From: Caldithrix abyssi DSM 13497 | Lineage (GTDB): Bacteria > Calditrichota > Calditrichia > Calditrichales > Calditrichaceae | Assembly: GCF_001886815.1 (NCBI RefSeq) | Contig: NZ_CP018099.1 | Span: 2,788,501-2,852,500, forward strand | Direction: 5' to 3' | Length of the DNA stretch: 64,000 nucleotides | Part shown: piece by piece, positions 9,500 through 19,001 of the stretch | Layout of the letters: each line of letters begins with the position of its first letter | Position numbering within the stretch: the first letter of the stretch is position 1 | The notes under the pieces: generated by a model | The model's input: only the letters and a program-made list of their open reading frames with translations | Database searches by the model: none | What the model was told of the DNA's origin: nothing | Program-made: the position numbers and the translations under genes

Positions 9500-12400
9500 T
9501 TACAATTTTTCCCACCAGACTCGCACCTTATCGCCCACCTGTTCAAAAATAACGTACATCACAGGAACGATGACCAGCGTCAGCAAGGTGCTGGTGGTCA
9601 GACCGCCGATGACCGCTCTGGCCAGCGGCGCCCAGTTTTCCGATCCGCTGCCCACTTCAAGCGCCAGGGGAACCATGCCTAAAATGGTGGTCAGGGCCGT
9701 CATCAAAACCGGACGCAAACGCACCTGGCCGCCTTGTTCGACGGCTTCGTACAGTCCCTTTCCCTGCTGGCGCAACTGGTTGATGTAATCCACCAACACA
9801 ATACCGTTGTTGACCACAATGCCCACCAGCATGACGATGCCCACCAGCGCCATTACGCTAAGGGTGGTGCCGGTGATAAACAGCGCCCACAAAACGCCGA
9901 TGATCGAAAGCGGCACGGTAAACATGATGATGAACGGATCGAGCAGCGATTCGAACTGTGAGGCCATGATCATGTACACCAGCAAAATAGCGGCAAAAAA
10001 GGCGATAGTCAGGTAAAAAAACGACTCCTGCTGATCTTCCGCCGTTCCGCCAATCACCACCTGAAATTCCGCGGGAACGTTCAGCTCATCAATCAGGGAG
10101 CGAATAATACGCACCGCGCTGGAGAGATCGATATCCGAAAGCTCGCAGCCAACCGAGACAAAGCGTTCCTGATTTTCGCGGTAGATGGTCGATGGCGCAT
10201 CCGTCTCTTCTATGCGCGCCACCTGCTCCAGGGGTATCATTTTGCCGCTGAAGGTGGGAATAAGCAAATGTCGCAATGATTCTTTGCTGTTACGGAATGG
10301 CCTGTCCAGTTGCACCAGAATATCATACTCGTCGCCGGACTCACGGAAGCGTGCCGCCACCTTGCCCTGAATGGCTGTGGAAATGATGTCGGCCACCAGC
10401 AAAGGCGAGAGTTTTAAATCGTTCAGCCGACGCACATCGGGAATGATCCGTATTTCCTGGCCCCCTTCTTTCATATTGAGATCGATATCCACCAGGCCGG
10501 GAATTTTTTCCATTTTTTCCTTGAGTTGTTCCGCTAATTGCTTTGCCTGATGCAGATCATGTCCGAAAAACTTCACCTCAATGGCGCGGTCGGTGGAAAT
10601 CATTCCCTGCTGAATGATTTGATAGGTGATGCCCGGAATTTGATCCAGCCGTTTACGCAGCGCGTCTTCAATTTCCATTTGCGAACGGGAACGTTCCTCC
10701 ATGGGCGTTAAGCGAATGCGCAGGTTGATCGCTTCGCTACCGGCGCCCCCAAACAGAGCAAAGATGCCTTCTCCTGAGCCAAAGATAGCCAGCACGTCGC
10801 TGGCCTCCGGAATCTCCTGTTTTATGATATTTTCCAGTTGTAAAACAGTTTTACGCGTTTGATCGAGCGGCGTGCCTTTTTCGCGCAAAATAGTTAAAGC
10901 AATAAATCCCTGATCCGATTTGGGCAGAAACTCACCGCCAATGAAATTAATCAATGAAAGAGATGTTAAAAACAATACGGTGGTCAGGCCAATCACCACC
11001 GACTTGTGGCGCAAAGCCCAGCGTAAAAGCGCCATGTAGCGTTGCGTAAGACGTTGGAGAAGAAGCGTCACCCAATTTTTAAATCTGGCCAATCTGATTC
11101 TGGTCATCTCGGCTTCTGTCTTCAGCAGGCGGGCGCTGAGCATGGGCACCAGGGTCAGGGCGATCATTAGAGAGGCAAATAAACTAAAGGCAATGGTAAC
11201 CACCATGTCGTTGAATAATTCGCCGGCAATGCCCGGCACAAACAGCACGGGCAAAAACACGCCGATGGTCGTTAAGGTAGAGGCGGTAATGGCCATGGCC
11301 ACCTCGGAGGCGCCGTTGTTGGCGGCCGCCGAACGCTCCTGGCCCATTTCTCTGTGTCGGTAGATATTTTCCAGCACCACAATGGAATTATCGACCAGCA
11401 TACCGATGGCCAGCGCCAGACCAGCCATGGAAATGATATTTAAAGTTAAATTGGCCAGCATCATCACGGCAAAGGTCGAAATCACTGAAACCGGTATGGC
11501 CAGGCCCATGATGATGCTTCCGCGGAAATTGCGCAAAAAGAAATAGATCACAGCAAAGGCAATGATAAAGGCCAGAAAGGCCGTGTCGCCAAGGTTGCCA
11601 ACCGAACGTAAAATATAGTCCGACTGATCGTACACAATTTTTAGTTCAACATCTTCGGGCAAGAATTCTTTCATTTCTTCCACAGCCTGACGCACATTGC
11701 GGCAGGCCTGCACGGTGTTGGCGTCCGACTGCTTAAAGACGCGCATGTAAACGCCCTGGTTGTAATTGACGCGCACGTCGCTGCGCAGTTCTTTAAATCC
11801 ATCTTCGACTGTGGCCACGTCTTTTAAAAGGAGCGGACGCCCTCGTTCATATTTTAAGACGACCTGTTTTAAGCGGTCAAGCGACTTAAATTCGCTGGCA
11901 ATGTGCAAATTAAAATTGGTTGTTGAGGTTTCAATGCTTCCGGCCGGTAGCAATCCGCCCGCCGAACGAATGGCGCGTACCACATCGACCGGCGAAAGAG
12001 TGTGAGCCGCCAGCTTAACCGGATCGAGCCGCACATTAATCTGCCGCTCCAGGCCGCCCTGGGTTTCTACGGTGGCCACGCCTTCCACGCGTTCCAGCAA
12101 AGGTTCAATCCGATCTTCGCCCAGCTGACGCAGTTCGGCCGGGCCCATGGTGGGCGAATTGATCAAAATAAAATTGATGGGCATCATGGAAGGATCAAAG
12201 GCAAAAGTCAACGGTTCGCTGGCTTCTTCCGGCAAAAAATCGCGCACCAGATCGATGCGTTTACGCACGTCATTTTCGGCTTTGTCAATATCGGTACCCC
12301 AGTCGAATTCCAGCAGGGTAAGGCAAACGCCCTGACTGACCTGCGAAGAAACTTTTTTAACGTTTTTGGTGGCCGAAACAGCCTCTTCGATGGGGCGGGC

Positions 12401-12589
12401 AACCAGGTTTTCCATGTCCTGCGGGCCGATACCGGAATATTCGGTTATGATGCCGACCACCGGAAAATCAATATCCGGGAACAAATCCACTTTAAGCTGT
12501 GAGAACGAGAACAAAGCAAAACCGATGATGATCAAATAGATCATGCTTAAGGTAATGCGTTTTTTTATGGAAATTTCGACTAATTTCAT
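9500..12589 (-). CDS. RND-family efflux transporter (HAE1/AcrB-like inner-membrane pump)
   Basis: A 1029-residue resistance-nodulation-division pump that exports hydrophobic or amphipathic compounds using the proton gradient, working as a trimer with a periplasmic adaptor and an outer-membrane channel. The first transmembrane helix (about 10-27) is followed by the porter domain with FPDIDFPVVGIITEYSG, then a block of five helices including GLALAIGMLVDNSIVVLENIYRH with the proton-relay aspartate, and the second half repeats this plan (MLVGIVVNNGIVLVDYINQLR). Length is normal. The ATG follows a GGAGAG site, 43 bases after the adaptor gene, completing a tetR-tolC-adaptor-pump operon. Substrate cannot be told from sequence; sequence style is HAE1 rather than heavy-metal (CusA) type. 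Confidence 0.95.
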   Translation of the reverse strand: MKLVEISIKKRITLSMIYLIIIGFALFSFSQLKVDLFPDIDFPVVGIITEYSGIGPQDMENLVARPIEEAVSATKNVKKVSSQVSQGVCLTLLEFDWGTDIDKAENDVRKRIDLVRDFLPEEASEPLTFAFDPSMMPINFILINSPTMGPAELRQLGEDRIEPLLERVEGVATVETQGGLERQINVRLDPVKLAAHTLSPVDVVRAIRSAGGLLPAGSIETSTTNFNLHIASEFKSLDRLKQVVLKYERGRPLLLKDVATVEDGFKELRSDVRVNYNQGVYMRVFKQSDANTVQACRNVRQAVEEMKEFLPEDVELKIVYDQSDYILRSVGNLGDTAFLAFIIAFAVIYFFLRNFRGSIIMGLAIPVSVISTFAVMMLANLTLNIISMAGLALAIGMLVDNSIVVLENIYRHREMGQERSAAANNGASEVAMAITASTLTTIGVFLPVLFVPGIAGELFNDMVVTIAFSLFASLMIALTLVPMLSARLLKTEAEMTRIRLARFKNWVTLLLQRLTQRYMALLRWALRHKSVVIGLTTVLFLTSLSLINFIGGEFLPKSDQGFIALTILREKGTPLDQTRKTVLQLENIIKQEIPEASDVLAIFGSGEGIFALFGGAGSEAINLRIRLTPMEERSRSQMEIEDALRKRLDQIPGITYQIIQQGMISTDRAIEVKFFGHDLHQAKQLAEQLKEKMEKIPGLVDIDLNMKEGGQEIRIIPDVRRLNDLKLSPLLVADIISTAIQGKVAARFRESGDEYDILVQLDRPFRNSKESLRHLLIPTFSGKMIPLEQVARIEETDAPSTIYRENQERFVSVGCELSDIDLSSAVRIIRSLIDELNVPAEFQVVIGGTAEDQQESFFYLTIAFFAAILLVYMIMASQFESLLDPFIIMFTVPLSIIGVLWALFITGTTLSVMALVGIVMLVGIVVNNGIVLVDYINQLRQQGKGLYEAVEQGGQVRLRPVLMTALTTILGMVPLALEVGSGSENWAPLARAVIGGLTTSTLLTLVIVPVMYVIFEQVGDKVRVWWEKL

Positions 12590-12632
12590 TGTCTCTCCAT
12601 TTCGTTATTTCCATCTTTCGCCAAAAGAAAGA

Positions 12633-13739
12633 TCAATACGCTTCCACCACTTTTGTCTTCTGCCCGTCTTTAATCATCCGTTGTCCCACAACAATCAGAG
12701 AATCGCCAAAGCTTAAGCCCTGGACAACTTCGATGCGGTCGCCGGCGCTTAAGTTGGTACGGACTTCGGTCTGCGCCGCCCTTCCCTGCTTTACGACAAA
12801 AGCGTAGTATTTACGGTGGGCGGTGGGTTTGCCGGTTTGTGGATCCACACGCACACTGGTTTGCGAAAGAATGGCGTTATCCGGAACCACCACCGTCCGG
12901 CGACGGACCTGCAATTCTATTTTGAACAGTCCGTACAAACCAGAGGTTAAAAGGCCGTGTTCGTTGGGGAAAATGGCTTCCACGGCAACCGTGCGACTGG
13001 TCGGATCAATGGCCCGGTCGATTCTAATAACCTGGCCCGTAAATTCCTTTCCGGCCTGCGCGGGGAAGTGAGCGTAAACCTTTTGGCCGACCTTTAAACG
13101 ATGGTAATAACTATCGGGAATGTAGAGTTTGGCCTTCATTAAATCGGGATTAATGATTTTAACCACCGGTTGTCCGGCGGCCGCCATCTGTCCCACATCA
13201 AAATAGACGCTGCCTACCAGACCGTCAAACGGCGCTTTAATCAGGCTGTGCTCAAATTGTTCGCTGACCTGAGCCAGGTTTGCTTCCATTTGCCTTAAAG
13301 CGGCTTCGGCTTCCTGCATGGCGGCCTGCATTTGCTGCCACTGCTGTTGGCTAATGGCCTGTTGTTTGTACAGGCGTTGATACCGTTCAAAATCTTGCTT
13401 CACCTTTTGATAACGCGCCCTGGCCGAAGCAAGCGCCGCTTCGGCCTGCTTTTTAGCCTGCAGCACCATGGAATCGTCCAGGCGAACAATAACCGCCCCT
13501 TTCCGCACCTTACTGCCCACGGGCTTTACGATTTCTTTTACCTCTTCCGAAAGCCGACTGTACACCAGAGCGTCATTACTGGCCTGCAGACTGCCGGTAA
13601 TCTCAATAAAGGTCCGAATGGAATCGGGCTTTATAACCAGCACACTGACGGGAACGGCCCGTTCAGCGCTTTGCTCTGTTTTCTTCTGGCAGGCAAATAA
13701 AAAAGCCAGCAGCATGAACCAGATAATCGTTTTCTGCAT
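12633..13739 (-). CDS. RND efflux periplasmic adaptor (membrane fusion protein), lipoprotein
   Basis: A 368-residue AcrA/MexA-type adaptor that bridges the inner-membrane pump and the outer-membrane channel. The start at 13739 (MQKTIIWF) is preferred because it follows GGAAGGAGA, gives a lipoprotein signal (FLFAC, Cys about residue 17), and avoids overlap with the tolC gene. The order is barrel-sandwich/lipoyl half (SEEVKEIVKPVGSKVRKGAVIVRLDD), an alpha-helical hairpin rich in Gln and Ala (AEAALASARARYQKVKQDFERYQ), the second lipoyl half (LIKAPFDGLVGSVYFDVGQ) and beta-barrel domains. It is the third gene of the efflux operon. Confidence 0.93.
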   Translation of the reverse strand: MQKTIIWFMLLAFLFACQKKTEQSAERAVPVSVLVIKPDSIRTFIEITGSLQASNDALVYSRLSEEVKEIVKPVGSKVRKGAVIVRLDDSMVLQAKKQAEAALASARARYQKVKQDFERYQRLYKQQAISQQQWQQMQAAMQEAEAALRQMEANLAQVSEQFEHSLIKAPFDGLVGSVYFDVGQMAAAGQPVVKIINPDLMKAKLYIPDSYYHRLKVGQKVYAHFPAQAGKEFTGQVIRIDRAIDPTSRTVAVEAIFPNEHGLLTSGLYGLFKIELQVRRRTVVVPDNAILSQTSVRVDPQTGKPTAHRKYYAFVVKQGRAAQTEVRTNLSAGDRIEVVQGLSFGDSLIVVGQRMIKDGQKTKVVEAY

Positions 13740-13755
13740 GATCGTTCTCCTTCCC

Positions 13756-15102
13756 TTAATTTTCCGTACCATTGGACTGCCAGAGCCAATGAAGCTTACC
13801 AAGGGCTTTAAGCAATTTAAGCTGGGCGATGTTGTAGTCAAAAATGCCTTTACGGTAACGCGCCTCTGCGTCTGTAAAAGCCGTTTGCGCGTTCAACACT
13901 TCTACCTGCGTGCTTACGCCTTCTTTGTATGTAAGGTTTGCCAAACGCAACGTCTCTTTAGCTTCTTCAAAAGCCTGTTTTAAGCTTTTTAAATTTTGCT
14001 TACTCAAGCGGAATTGATTCCAATTGTTTTTTACTTCCAGCATGATGGTTCGTTTGAGCAGCTCTTTTTGATAGGCGGCCTTCCGCTTTTGAATAACGGC
14101 CTGCTGCCATTCCAGCACACGCTTTCCGCCTTCAAACAGCGGCCACTGCAGGGAGATAGAAGCCGACTTTGCCCTGGTGTAGTCTTCTGATTTTACCGCG
14201 GCGGTTTCCAGAAAGGCCTGATGCTGCACACTGGCGGCAGCCACAATTTGCGGTAAAAATCGCGAGCCCGCTAACCACTCCTTCTGGCCCCCGATCTGAA
14301 GCTGATGTTCCAGGCTTTTCAAATCCGGACGACTCTCCTGCGCCATCTGCTGTAACGCCGTTAACTCGAGTTCTTTTAACGGCCCCAAAAAATCTTTTTC
14401 TGCCAGACTATCCAGCACGACCACGGAATCGTGCACGCTGATATTTAAAATATATTTTAGATTTTCTTCGCTCATGCGCAGTGCATTTAAAGCCGATGTA
14501 ACGGCGGGAATGGTTTGAGAAAGCTTTGATTGGGCCCGTAAAAAATCCAGCTGCGATGCGGCTCCCGCTTCGTAAAACTTTTTAACCTGCTGGAAATTGG
14601 CCCGGGCCGCCTGCTGCGCCCTGCGGCTGACGGCTAATAAATCGCGGCTTAAGATGACCTGAAAATAGGCTTCGATGGCTTTTAAAACGATCTCTTCTTC
14701 TTTGCCCTTCAACATCTGCAGCAGCGACTTCCGGGCGTGATTTTGAATCTTTAAATTTACAATGCGCGCGCCTCCCAGAAATAGCGGATACTGCGCCTGC
14801 AGGGCATGCGTAAAATTGTACTTTGTGCCGATGCGAAACTGGTTGCCCATGAAGACCAGCACCGGCAGCTCCACATTGTTTACGGCCTGAAAACTGTAAT
14901 TTAAAGTGGGTAAAAAATCACTCATGGCCCTGTACACATTCAATTTTTGATGGTTTACATCCTGGCGCAACATGTGGAGTTCCAGATTTTGCCGCATTCC
15001 TAATTCCATTACCTGATCCCAGCTTAAAGCGATGATATCGCCGGAAACGCCCATTTTAAGGATGCAAAAAATCAACGATATGGTAATGACCGTTTTTCTC
15101 AT
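13756..15102 (-). CDS. TolC-family outer membrane efflux channel
   Basis: A ~448-residue TolC-like channel with an N-terminal signal peptide (about 1-22). It has the twofold repeat of long amphipathic helices and short beta hairpins typical of outer-membrane efflux proteins (RQDVNHQKLNVYRAMSDFLP in the first half, YKEGVSTQVEVLNAQTAFTDAEARY in the second). The frame opens at 15108, overlapping the tetR stop codon, but the AGAGAGG site is better spaced for the ATG at 15102. Overlap with tetR and 16 bases to the adaptor gene indicate one transcript. Confidence 0.92.
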   Translation of the reverse strand: MRKTVITISLIFCILKMGVSGDIIALSWDQVMELGMRQNLELHMLRQDVNHQKLNVYRAMSDFLPTLNYSFQAVNNVELPVLVFMGNQFRIGTKYNFTHALQAQYPLFLGGARIVNLKIQNHARKSLLQMLKGKEEEIVLKAIEAYFQVILSRDLLAVSRRAQQAARANFQQVKKFYEAGAASQLDFLRAQSKLSQTIPAVTSALNALRMSEENLKYILNISVHDSVVVLDSLAEKDFLGPLKELELTALQQMAQESRPDLKSLEHQLQIGGQKEWLAGSRFLPQIVAAASVQHQAFLETAAVKSEDYTRAKSASISLQWPLFEGGKRVLEWQQAVIQKRKAAYQKELLKRTIMLEVKNNWNQFRLSKQNLKSLKQAFEEAKETLRLANLTYKEGVSTQVEVLNAQTAFTDAEARYRKGIFDYNIAQLKLLKALGKLHWLWQSNGTEN

Positions 15103-15104
15103 AA

Positions 15105-15725
15105 TCATCCTCTCTTTTTGGGATTCAAAAACAAATGTTTTTGCCAGAAATCAAACACGCGCTGTAAATTTTCATCCGAAAAGGCGGCTTCTTCCTGGAA
15201 AACAAATTTGCGCATGCTCAGGCCGTTTAAGGTGCCCAGAATCGTCTGCATCAACATTTCCAGGTCTTCATCCGGCGCAATGTAGCCCTGCTCCTGCCCC
15301 TGCACAAGGATGGCGCCAAACTCATCTAACAAAGGCAACATCAAGGTTATCATTTCCGCCCTTACCTTCTCTGTTGTAGAAAACAGATGAAGCATGGCAT
15401 AAAATCTAAAAAAATGAGGGTAAGTTTCCACGAAATACTTTCTTCCGTAAAGCAGCCCGCGTATTTTTTCCAGAAAATCTGTTTTGCAATCGACATAATC
15501 TTTACGTACGGTCTGTACGATTTGTTGCGTGAAGCGGATCATTTCCAGAATCAAAGTTTCTTTGTCTTTAAAGTAATAATAAAGCGTGGGCTTTTGAACG
15601 CCAACCGCTTCACAAATCTGCCGGATGGAGACTCTTTCGAAGCCGTAGTTGGCAAACAGTTCGGCAGCGGCCTGGAAAATGCGATTTCTGGTATCTTCTG
15701 ATTTTGCATTGGAAAGGTTGTTCAT
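15105..15725 (-). CDS. TetR/AcrR-family transcriptional repressor of the efflux operon
   Basis: A 206-residue regulator with the TetR helix-turn-helix at about residues 12-58 (RIFQAAAELFANYGFERVSIRQICEAVGVQKPTLYYYFKDKETL has the family pattern, core TLYYYF). The remainder is the helical ligand-binding and dimer domain. It is the first gene of the efflux operon and its stop overlaps the tolC start. A matching palindromic operator lies 17 bases upstream, so it probably represses itself and the pump until a ligand binds. Confidence 0.92.
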   Translation of the reverse strand: MNNLSNAKSEDTRNRIFQAAAELFANYGFERVSIRQICEAVGVQKPTLYYYFKDKETLILEMIRFTQQIVQTVRKDYVDCKTDFLEKIRGLLYGRKYFVETYPHFFRFYAMLHLFSTTEKVRAEMITLMLPLLDEFGAILVQGQEQGYIAPDEDLEMLMQTILGTLNGLSMRKFVFQEEAAFSDENLQRVFDFWQKHLFLNPKKRG

Positions 15726-15741
15726 GATACGACGCCCTCTT

Positions 15742-15757
15742 TACCTACCGGTCGGTA
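15742..15757. promoter_or_regulatory. Probable TetR operator upstream of the efflux operon
   Basis: TACCTACCGGTCGGTA is a 16-bp imperfect inverted repeat centred on ACCGGT, with two mismatched positions. It has the look of operators of AcrR-type TetR proteins. It abuts the proposed -10 element, so binding would block transcription of tetR and the pump genes. The assignment to this TetR is an inference from position. Confidence 0.65.
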
Positions 15758-15785
15758 TATTACAAATTATTTTTTTCGAAATCAA
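15757..15785 (-). promoter_or_regulatory. Predicted sigma-70-type promoter of the efflux operon
   Basis: Read on the minus strand, TTGATT (15785-15780) and TAATAT (15762-15757) are separated by exactly 17 bp, each matching four of six consensus positions. The -10 box touches the palindromic operator, and the TetR start codon lies about 32 bp downstream. Confidence 0.5.
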
Positions 15786-15979
15786 GAGTTTTTATTTGCA
15801 GAACAAGAATCCCTTGATTGTTTGAGCGTCATTCCGAACGGAACGTAAGCTTCAGTTTCGAGAAATCGGGACGGAGCGAAGATCAGCCCAGGAAATCCCC
15901 AGCTTGTTTAAAAGGGATTCTTCGTCCCTTTTTCATTGGTCTATTGCCCTGCCCCATTTCTCACTGTAAATTTATTTAC

Positions 15980-16966
15980 ATGAAGGCGCAAGAACCATCA
16001 TACCTGGCGTTGTACCGCAGCGGCGAATTGCAACAGCGCGTTGAGCGGCTCAATGCGTTGTTAACAAGCTGTACGGTTTGTCCCAGAAACTGCCAGGTCA
16101 ACCGACTTGACGACGAGCAGGGATTTTGCCTGACCGGGCGCCATGCTTACGTGACCTCCATTTGCGACCATCACGGCGAGGAACCGGTTCTTTCCGGCTA
16201 CCGCGGCTCGGGCACGGTCTTTTTTGGCGGCTGCAACCTGCGCTGTGTCTTTTGTCAGAACTATCAAATCAGTCAGCGACCTTCATATTTCAAACAATTC
16301 GAAATGACCGGCGACGAACTGGCCCGCCAGATAGTCGCCCTGCAAAATAATCTGGGCGTTCACAACATTAATTTTGTTTCGCCTTCCCATGTGGTTCCGC
16401 AAATGGTAGAGGCCATTTTCAAAGCCGTACTGCTGGGCCTTAAAATCCCCATCGTTTACAACTCCAATGGCTACGATTCGCTGGAAGCTATTCGCCTGCT
16501 GGAGGGCATCGTCGATATTTACCTGCCCGATTTTAAATATTTTTCTGACGATTCTGCCTGGCAGTATTCCGGAGTAAAGGATTACCTGCCGCGCGTTCAG
16601 GCGGTTTTAAAAGAGATGTACCGCCAGGTGGGCGACCTGCAGGTTGATGAACACGGCGTGGCCGTAAAAGGTCTGATCATCCGTCATTTAATATTGCCTA
16701 ATGACCAGGCCGGTTCTGAAGAAGTACTGGAATGGATTGCTCGCGAGCTTTCTCCCGCAGTGGCGGTCAGTCTGATGGCCCAGTACTATCCCACGCACAA
16801 GGCATCGCGTTATCCTTTGATTTCACGGCGCATCCGTTATGGAGAATACCGCCGCGCGCTGGATAAGATGGAATCCCTGGGTCTGACCTCCGGTTTTGCC
16901 CAGCACATGGACGCGCCGGAACATTACCGGCCGGATTTTGAAAAAGACGGTCATCCATTCGAATGA
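15980..16966 (+). CDS. Radical SAM protein of the PflA-like/YgiQ-adjacent 'AmmeMemoRadiSam-type' group
   Basis: A 328-residue radical SAM enzyme resembling pyruvate-formate-lyase activating enzyme. The SAM cluster motif is CNLRCVFC (Cys 85, 89 and 92). A second Cys group precedes it (CTVCPRNC at 31-38 and GFC at 50), which may bind another metal centre, as in the uncharacterised PflA-like group often found as a stand-alone gene. The ATG at 15980 is used because the longer frame runs through a dispersed repeat. No glycyl-radical substrate gene is adjacent, so the target protein is unknown. Confidence 0.82.
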   Translation: MKAQEPSYLALYRSGELQQRVERLNALLTSCTVCPRNCQVNRLDDEQGFCLTGRHAYVTSICDHHGEEPVLSGYRGSGTVFFGGCNLRCVFCQNYQISQRPSYFKQFEMTGDELARQIVALQNNLGVHNINFVSPSHVVPQMVEAIFKAVLLGLKIPIVYNSNGYDSLEAIRLLEGIVDIYLPDFKYFSDDSAWQYSGVKDYLPRVQAVLKEMYRQVGDLQVDEHGVAVKGLIIRHLILPNDQAGSEEVLEWIARELSPAVAVSLMAQYYPTHKASRYPLISRRIRYGEYRRALDKMESLGLTSGFAQHMDAPEHYRPDFEKDGHPFE

Positions 16967-17029
16967 CGATAAGAGATTCGAGCATTGAATAACCAGGGCC
17001 GCACAGCCGCAAGTTTTTTTCACGCCGAT

Positions 17030-17103
17030 TGCAGAGTGTCCATTCAACTATTCAACCATTCAACTATTCAACTATTCAACCATTCAACCAATCAACCATA
17101 CAA
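17030..17103. repeat. Octamer minisatellite (ATTCAACY)
   Basis: About eight tandem copies of the octamer CATTCAAC/TATTCAAC, the reverse complement of the GTTGAATG repeats found elsewhere in the window. They lie between the radical SAM gene and the convergent URO-D-like gene. Confidence 0.85.
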
Positions 17104-18114
17104 TCAATCCGCGTATGCCATAAAGGCCTGGTAAATGGCGCGAATATTTTCCAGCGGCACGTCCGGCCCGATTTCCGCGCAGGCAATCAGTCCGCCCTGC
17201 GATGTGCCCAGATGTTTAAACAAATGGCGAACATGCTTCTCCACCGCCCGCGGGGTTCCGAAGGGCAGAATATGCTGGCTATCCAGTTCAGTCCTGAAGC
17301 AGACCTTACCTGAAAAATCCCGCCCCAGTTTTTCCGCATCCATAATCGTACACTGGCAGTGGAGCACATCCACGCCCAGGTCGAGCAAGTCCGGGATAAT
17401 TTCCATGATGTAGCCGTCGGAGTGAAAATGGACGTCCACTCCCCTGTTTTTGACCTTTTCGAACATGGTTTTGTAAACGGGTTTAAAGAAATCCCGCCAT
17501 AATTGCGGTTCGATCATCAAACTCTTTTGAGCGCCCCAGTCGTCGATAAACTGCAGACCGTCGTATTGGGCGGCCAGCAATTTGTCCAGCCAGCGCAAAT
17601 TGTAGGCCAGCAAATCCTCTCGCAGACGATACACTTCCTGCGTTTTAAAAGCCAGGTCCATCATCAGGTTTTCCGCGCCGCGCAATTGTTGCATCCGTTC
17701 AAAAAAAGAAAGCCATCCGCCCAGGGCGTAAGTTTTCAATCCATTACAGATTTCTCCGGCGTATTGATGAATCTGGTAATAGCCGATAACCGGCTCCGGC
17801 CATTGATAGGACGGGTAAGCTCCCCAATCGCTCAAGGGGAATTCCACGGGTATGCCATAGCTGCCCGCGTTTTCCACCTGCCACAAGACCCCGAATTCGT
17901 CGTAGTGTTTTCCCTTTTGAAATCTGTCCGGCAACTTTTTCTCGCTGAGCTCTGCCGACGGCCGCCAGCCGAAATCGTCTGGAAGCGGCTTTAACACCTG
18001 GTTTAAAGAGGTACCGTACTTAACTTGCACGGCGGGCAAAATGGCGTGCATGACAGGCATGCGATCCGGCGAGGCAAAACGAATGGCGCGTTTTACACGC
18101 TCCTGACTGGGCAT
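17104..18114 (-). CDS. Uroporphyrinogen decarboxylase-like (URO-D superfamily) protein
   Basis: A 336-residue URO-D superfamily TIM barrel. Members either decarboxylate uroporphyrinogen or act as methyl transferases to and from corrinoid proteins. The start at 18114 (MPSQERVKRAIRF) has an AAGG ribosome site. The barrel shows RMPVMHAILP, a DDWGAQKSLMIEPQLWRDFFKP segment and FHSDGYIMEIIPDLLDLGVDVLHCQC, with His/Cys residues of the kind that hold Zn in methyltransferase-type members. True HemE features are weak, so a methyltransferase or another catabolic role is more likely. It is the last gene of the minus-strand group that also carries the dehalogenase-like protein. Confidence 0.75.
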   Translation of the reverse strand: MPSQERVKRAIRFASPDRMPVMHAILPAVQVKYGTSLNQVLKPLPDDFGWRPSAELSEKKLPDRFQKGKHYDEFGVLWQVENAGSYGIPVEFPLSDWGAYPSYQWPEPVIGYYQIHQYAGEICNGLKTYALGGWLSFFERMQQLRGAENLMMDLAFKTQEVYRLREDLLAYNLRWLDKLLAAQYDGLQFIDDWGAQKSLMIEPQLWRDFFKPVYKTMFEKVKNRGVDVHFHSDGYIMEIIPDLLDLGVDVLHCQCTIMDAEKLGRDFSGKVCFRTELDSQHILPFGTPRAVEKHVRHLFKHLGTSQGGLIACAEIGPDVPLENIRAIYQAFMAYAD

Positions 18115-18145
18115 TTCTATTTCCTTCGGAGAAGTACGCATTTCA

Positions 18146-19000
18146 CTATTGTTTTTGCCATTCAAGGACGGTTAAAACCGGAAAATGATCTGAAACAAAG
18201 AGACCATTGCTCTTCAGCGGCCGAAAATAATGCTGCCGCACTTTAAAATGACCGCTGCAAAAGATGTGATCGATAATAAGCGGTTTTTCAGTTTTCCCGA
18301 AAGCGTTGAAGGTTTGCTTTCCGCCGCTGTGCGCGCTTTGTGCAGCAAAAAAGGTGTCCGTTAAGGGCAGCGCTTTATTTTCGGTAAAAAGTCGATAAAC
18401 CGCGCTTTGTTGCTCGCTATTAAAATCGCCCATCACAATCAGCGGTTCATCCTGCGCATACATTTTACTCTTCTGCAAAATAATTTTTGCCGCCTGTAAA
18501 CGAGCGGAATCGCTAACGTGCGAAAAATGGGTGTTAACAACCCAAAGCGCACGGCCGGCCCTGATATCAAAAAGACGCACAAGGGTCATAATGCGCGGCA
18601 ATACGGCCCCTTTTCCAATGCTGCCCGGAACGTCCGGCGTTGGAGACAACCAGAAGGTTCTGGCAAAACACAGCAAAAAGCGGTCCTTACGGAAGAAAAT
18701 CGGCGAGAATTCTCCGGCAATCTGTCCGTCGTCTCTGCCCACGCCGTAAAATTGATATTGCGTCATTACCGAATCCAGAAACTGCAATTGATGAAACTGC
18801 GCCTCCTGAAAGCCGGCAATGTGCGCTCTCTCTTCCTTTAAAAGTCGAGCCACCAGAGCCTTACGATTTACCCAGGCATTCAGGCTGTCTTTGGGATTGT
18901 CATATCTTACATTCAAAGTCATCACCTTAAAAGACAGGTCTGGTTGTTGCCCGAACAGGTTTACAACAAAAATGATGAGCACAAAAGTATGGCGCAACAT
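18146..19000 (-). CDS. Exported endonuclease/exonuclease/phosphatase (EEP) family protein
   Basis: A 284-residue EEP-fold metal-dependent phosphodiesterase or phosphatase. The start at 19000 follows GAGGGAAC and gives a signal peptide ending near LFGQ. The conserved motifs are all visible: MTLNVRYDN, AGFQEAQ (metal-binding Glu), VVNTHFSH, VMGDFNSE, IIDHIF and SDHFPV. Export suggests a role on extracellular or periplasmic phosphodiesters, phospholipids or nucleic acid. It begins one base after the creatininase-family gene ends, so the two are co-transcribed. Confidence 0.85.
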   Translation of the reverse strand: MLRHTFVLIIFVVNLFGQQPDLSFKVMTLNVRYDNPKDSLNAWVNRKALVARLLKEERAHIAGFQEAQFHQLQFLDSVMTQYQFYGVGRDDGQIAGEFSPIFFRKDRFLLCFARTFWLSPTPDVPGSIGKGAVLPRIMTLVRLFDIRAGRALWVVNTHFSHVSDSARLQAAKIILQKSKMYAQDEPLIVMGDFNSEQQSAVYRLFTENKALPLTDTFFAAQSAHSGGKQTFNAFGKTEKPLIIDHIFCSGHFKVRQHYFRPLKSNGLFVSDHFPVLTVLEWQKQ

Positions 19001-19001
19001 T

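Noticed and set aside
9500-12589. Heavy-metal (CusA/CzcA) type pump
   Set aside because: The sequence and operon (tetR, tolC, lipoprotein adaptor) fit drug-type HAE pumps and I see no metal-binding signature.
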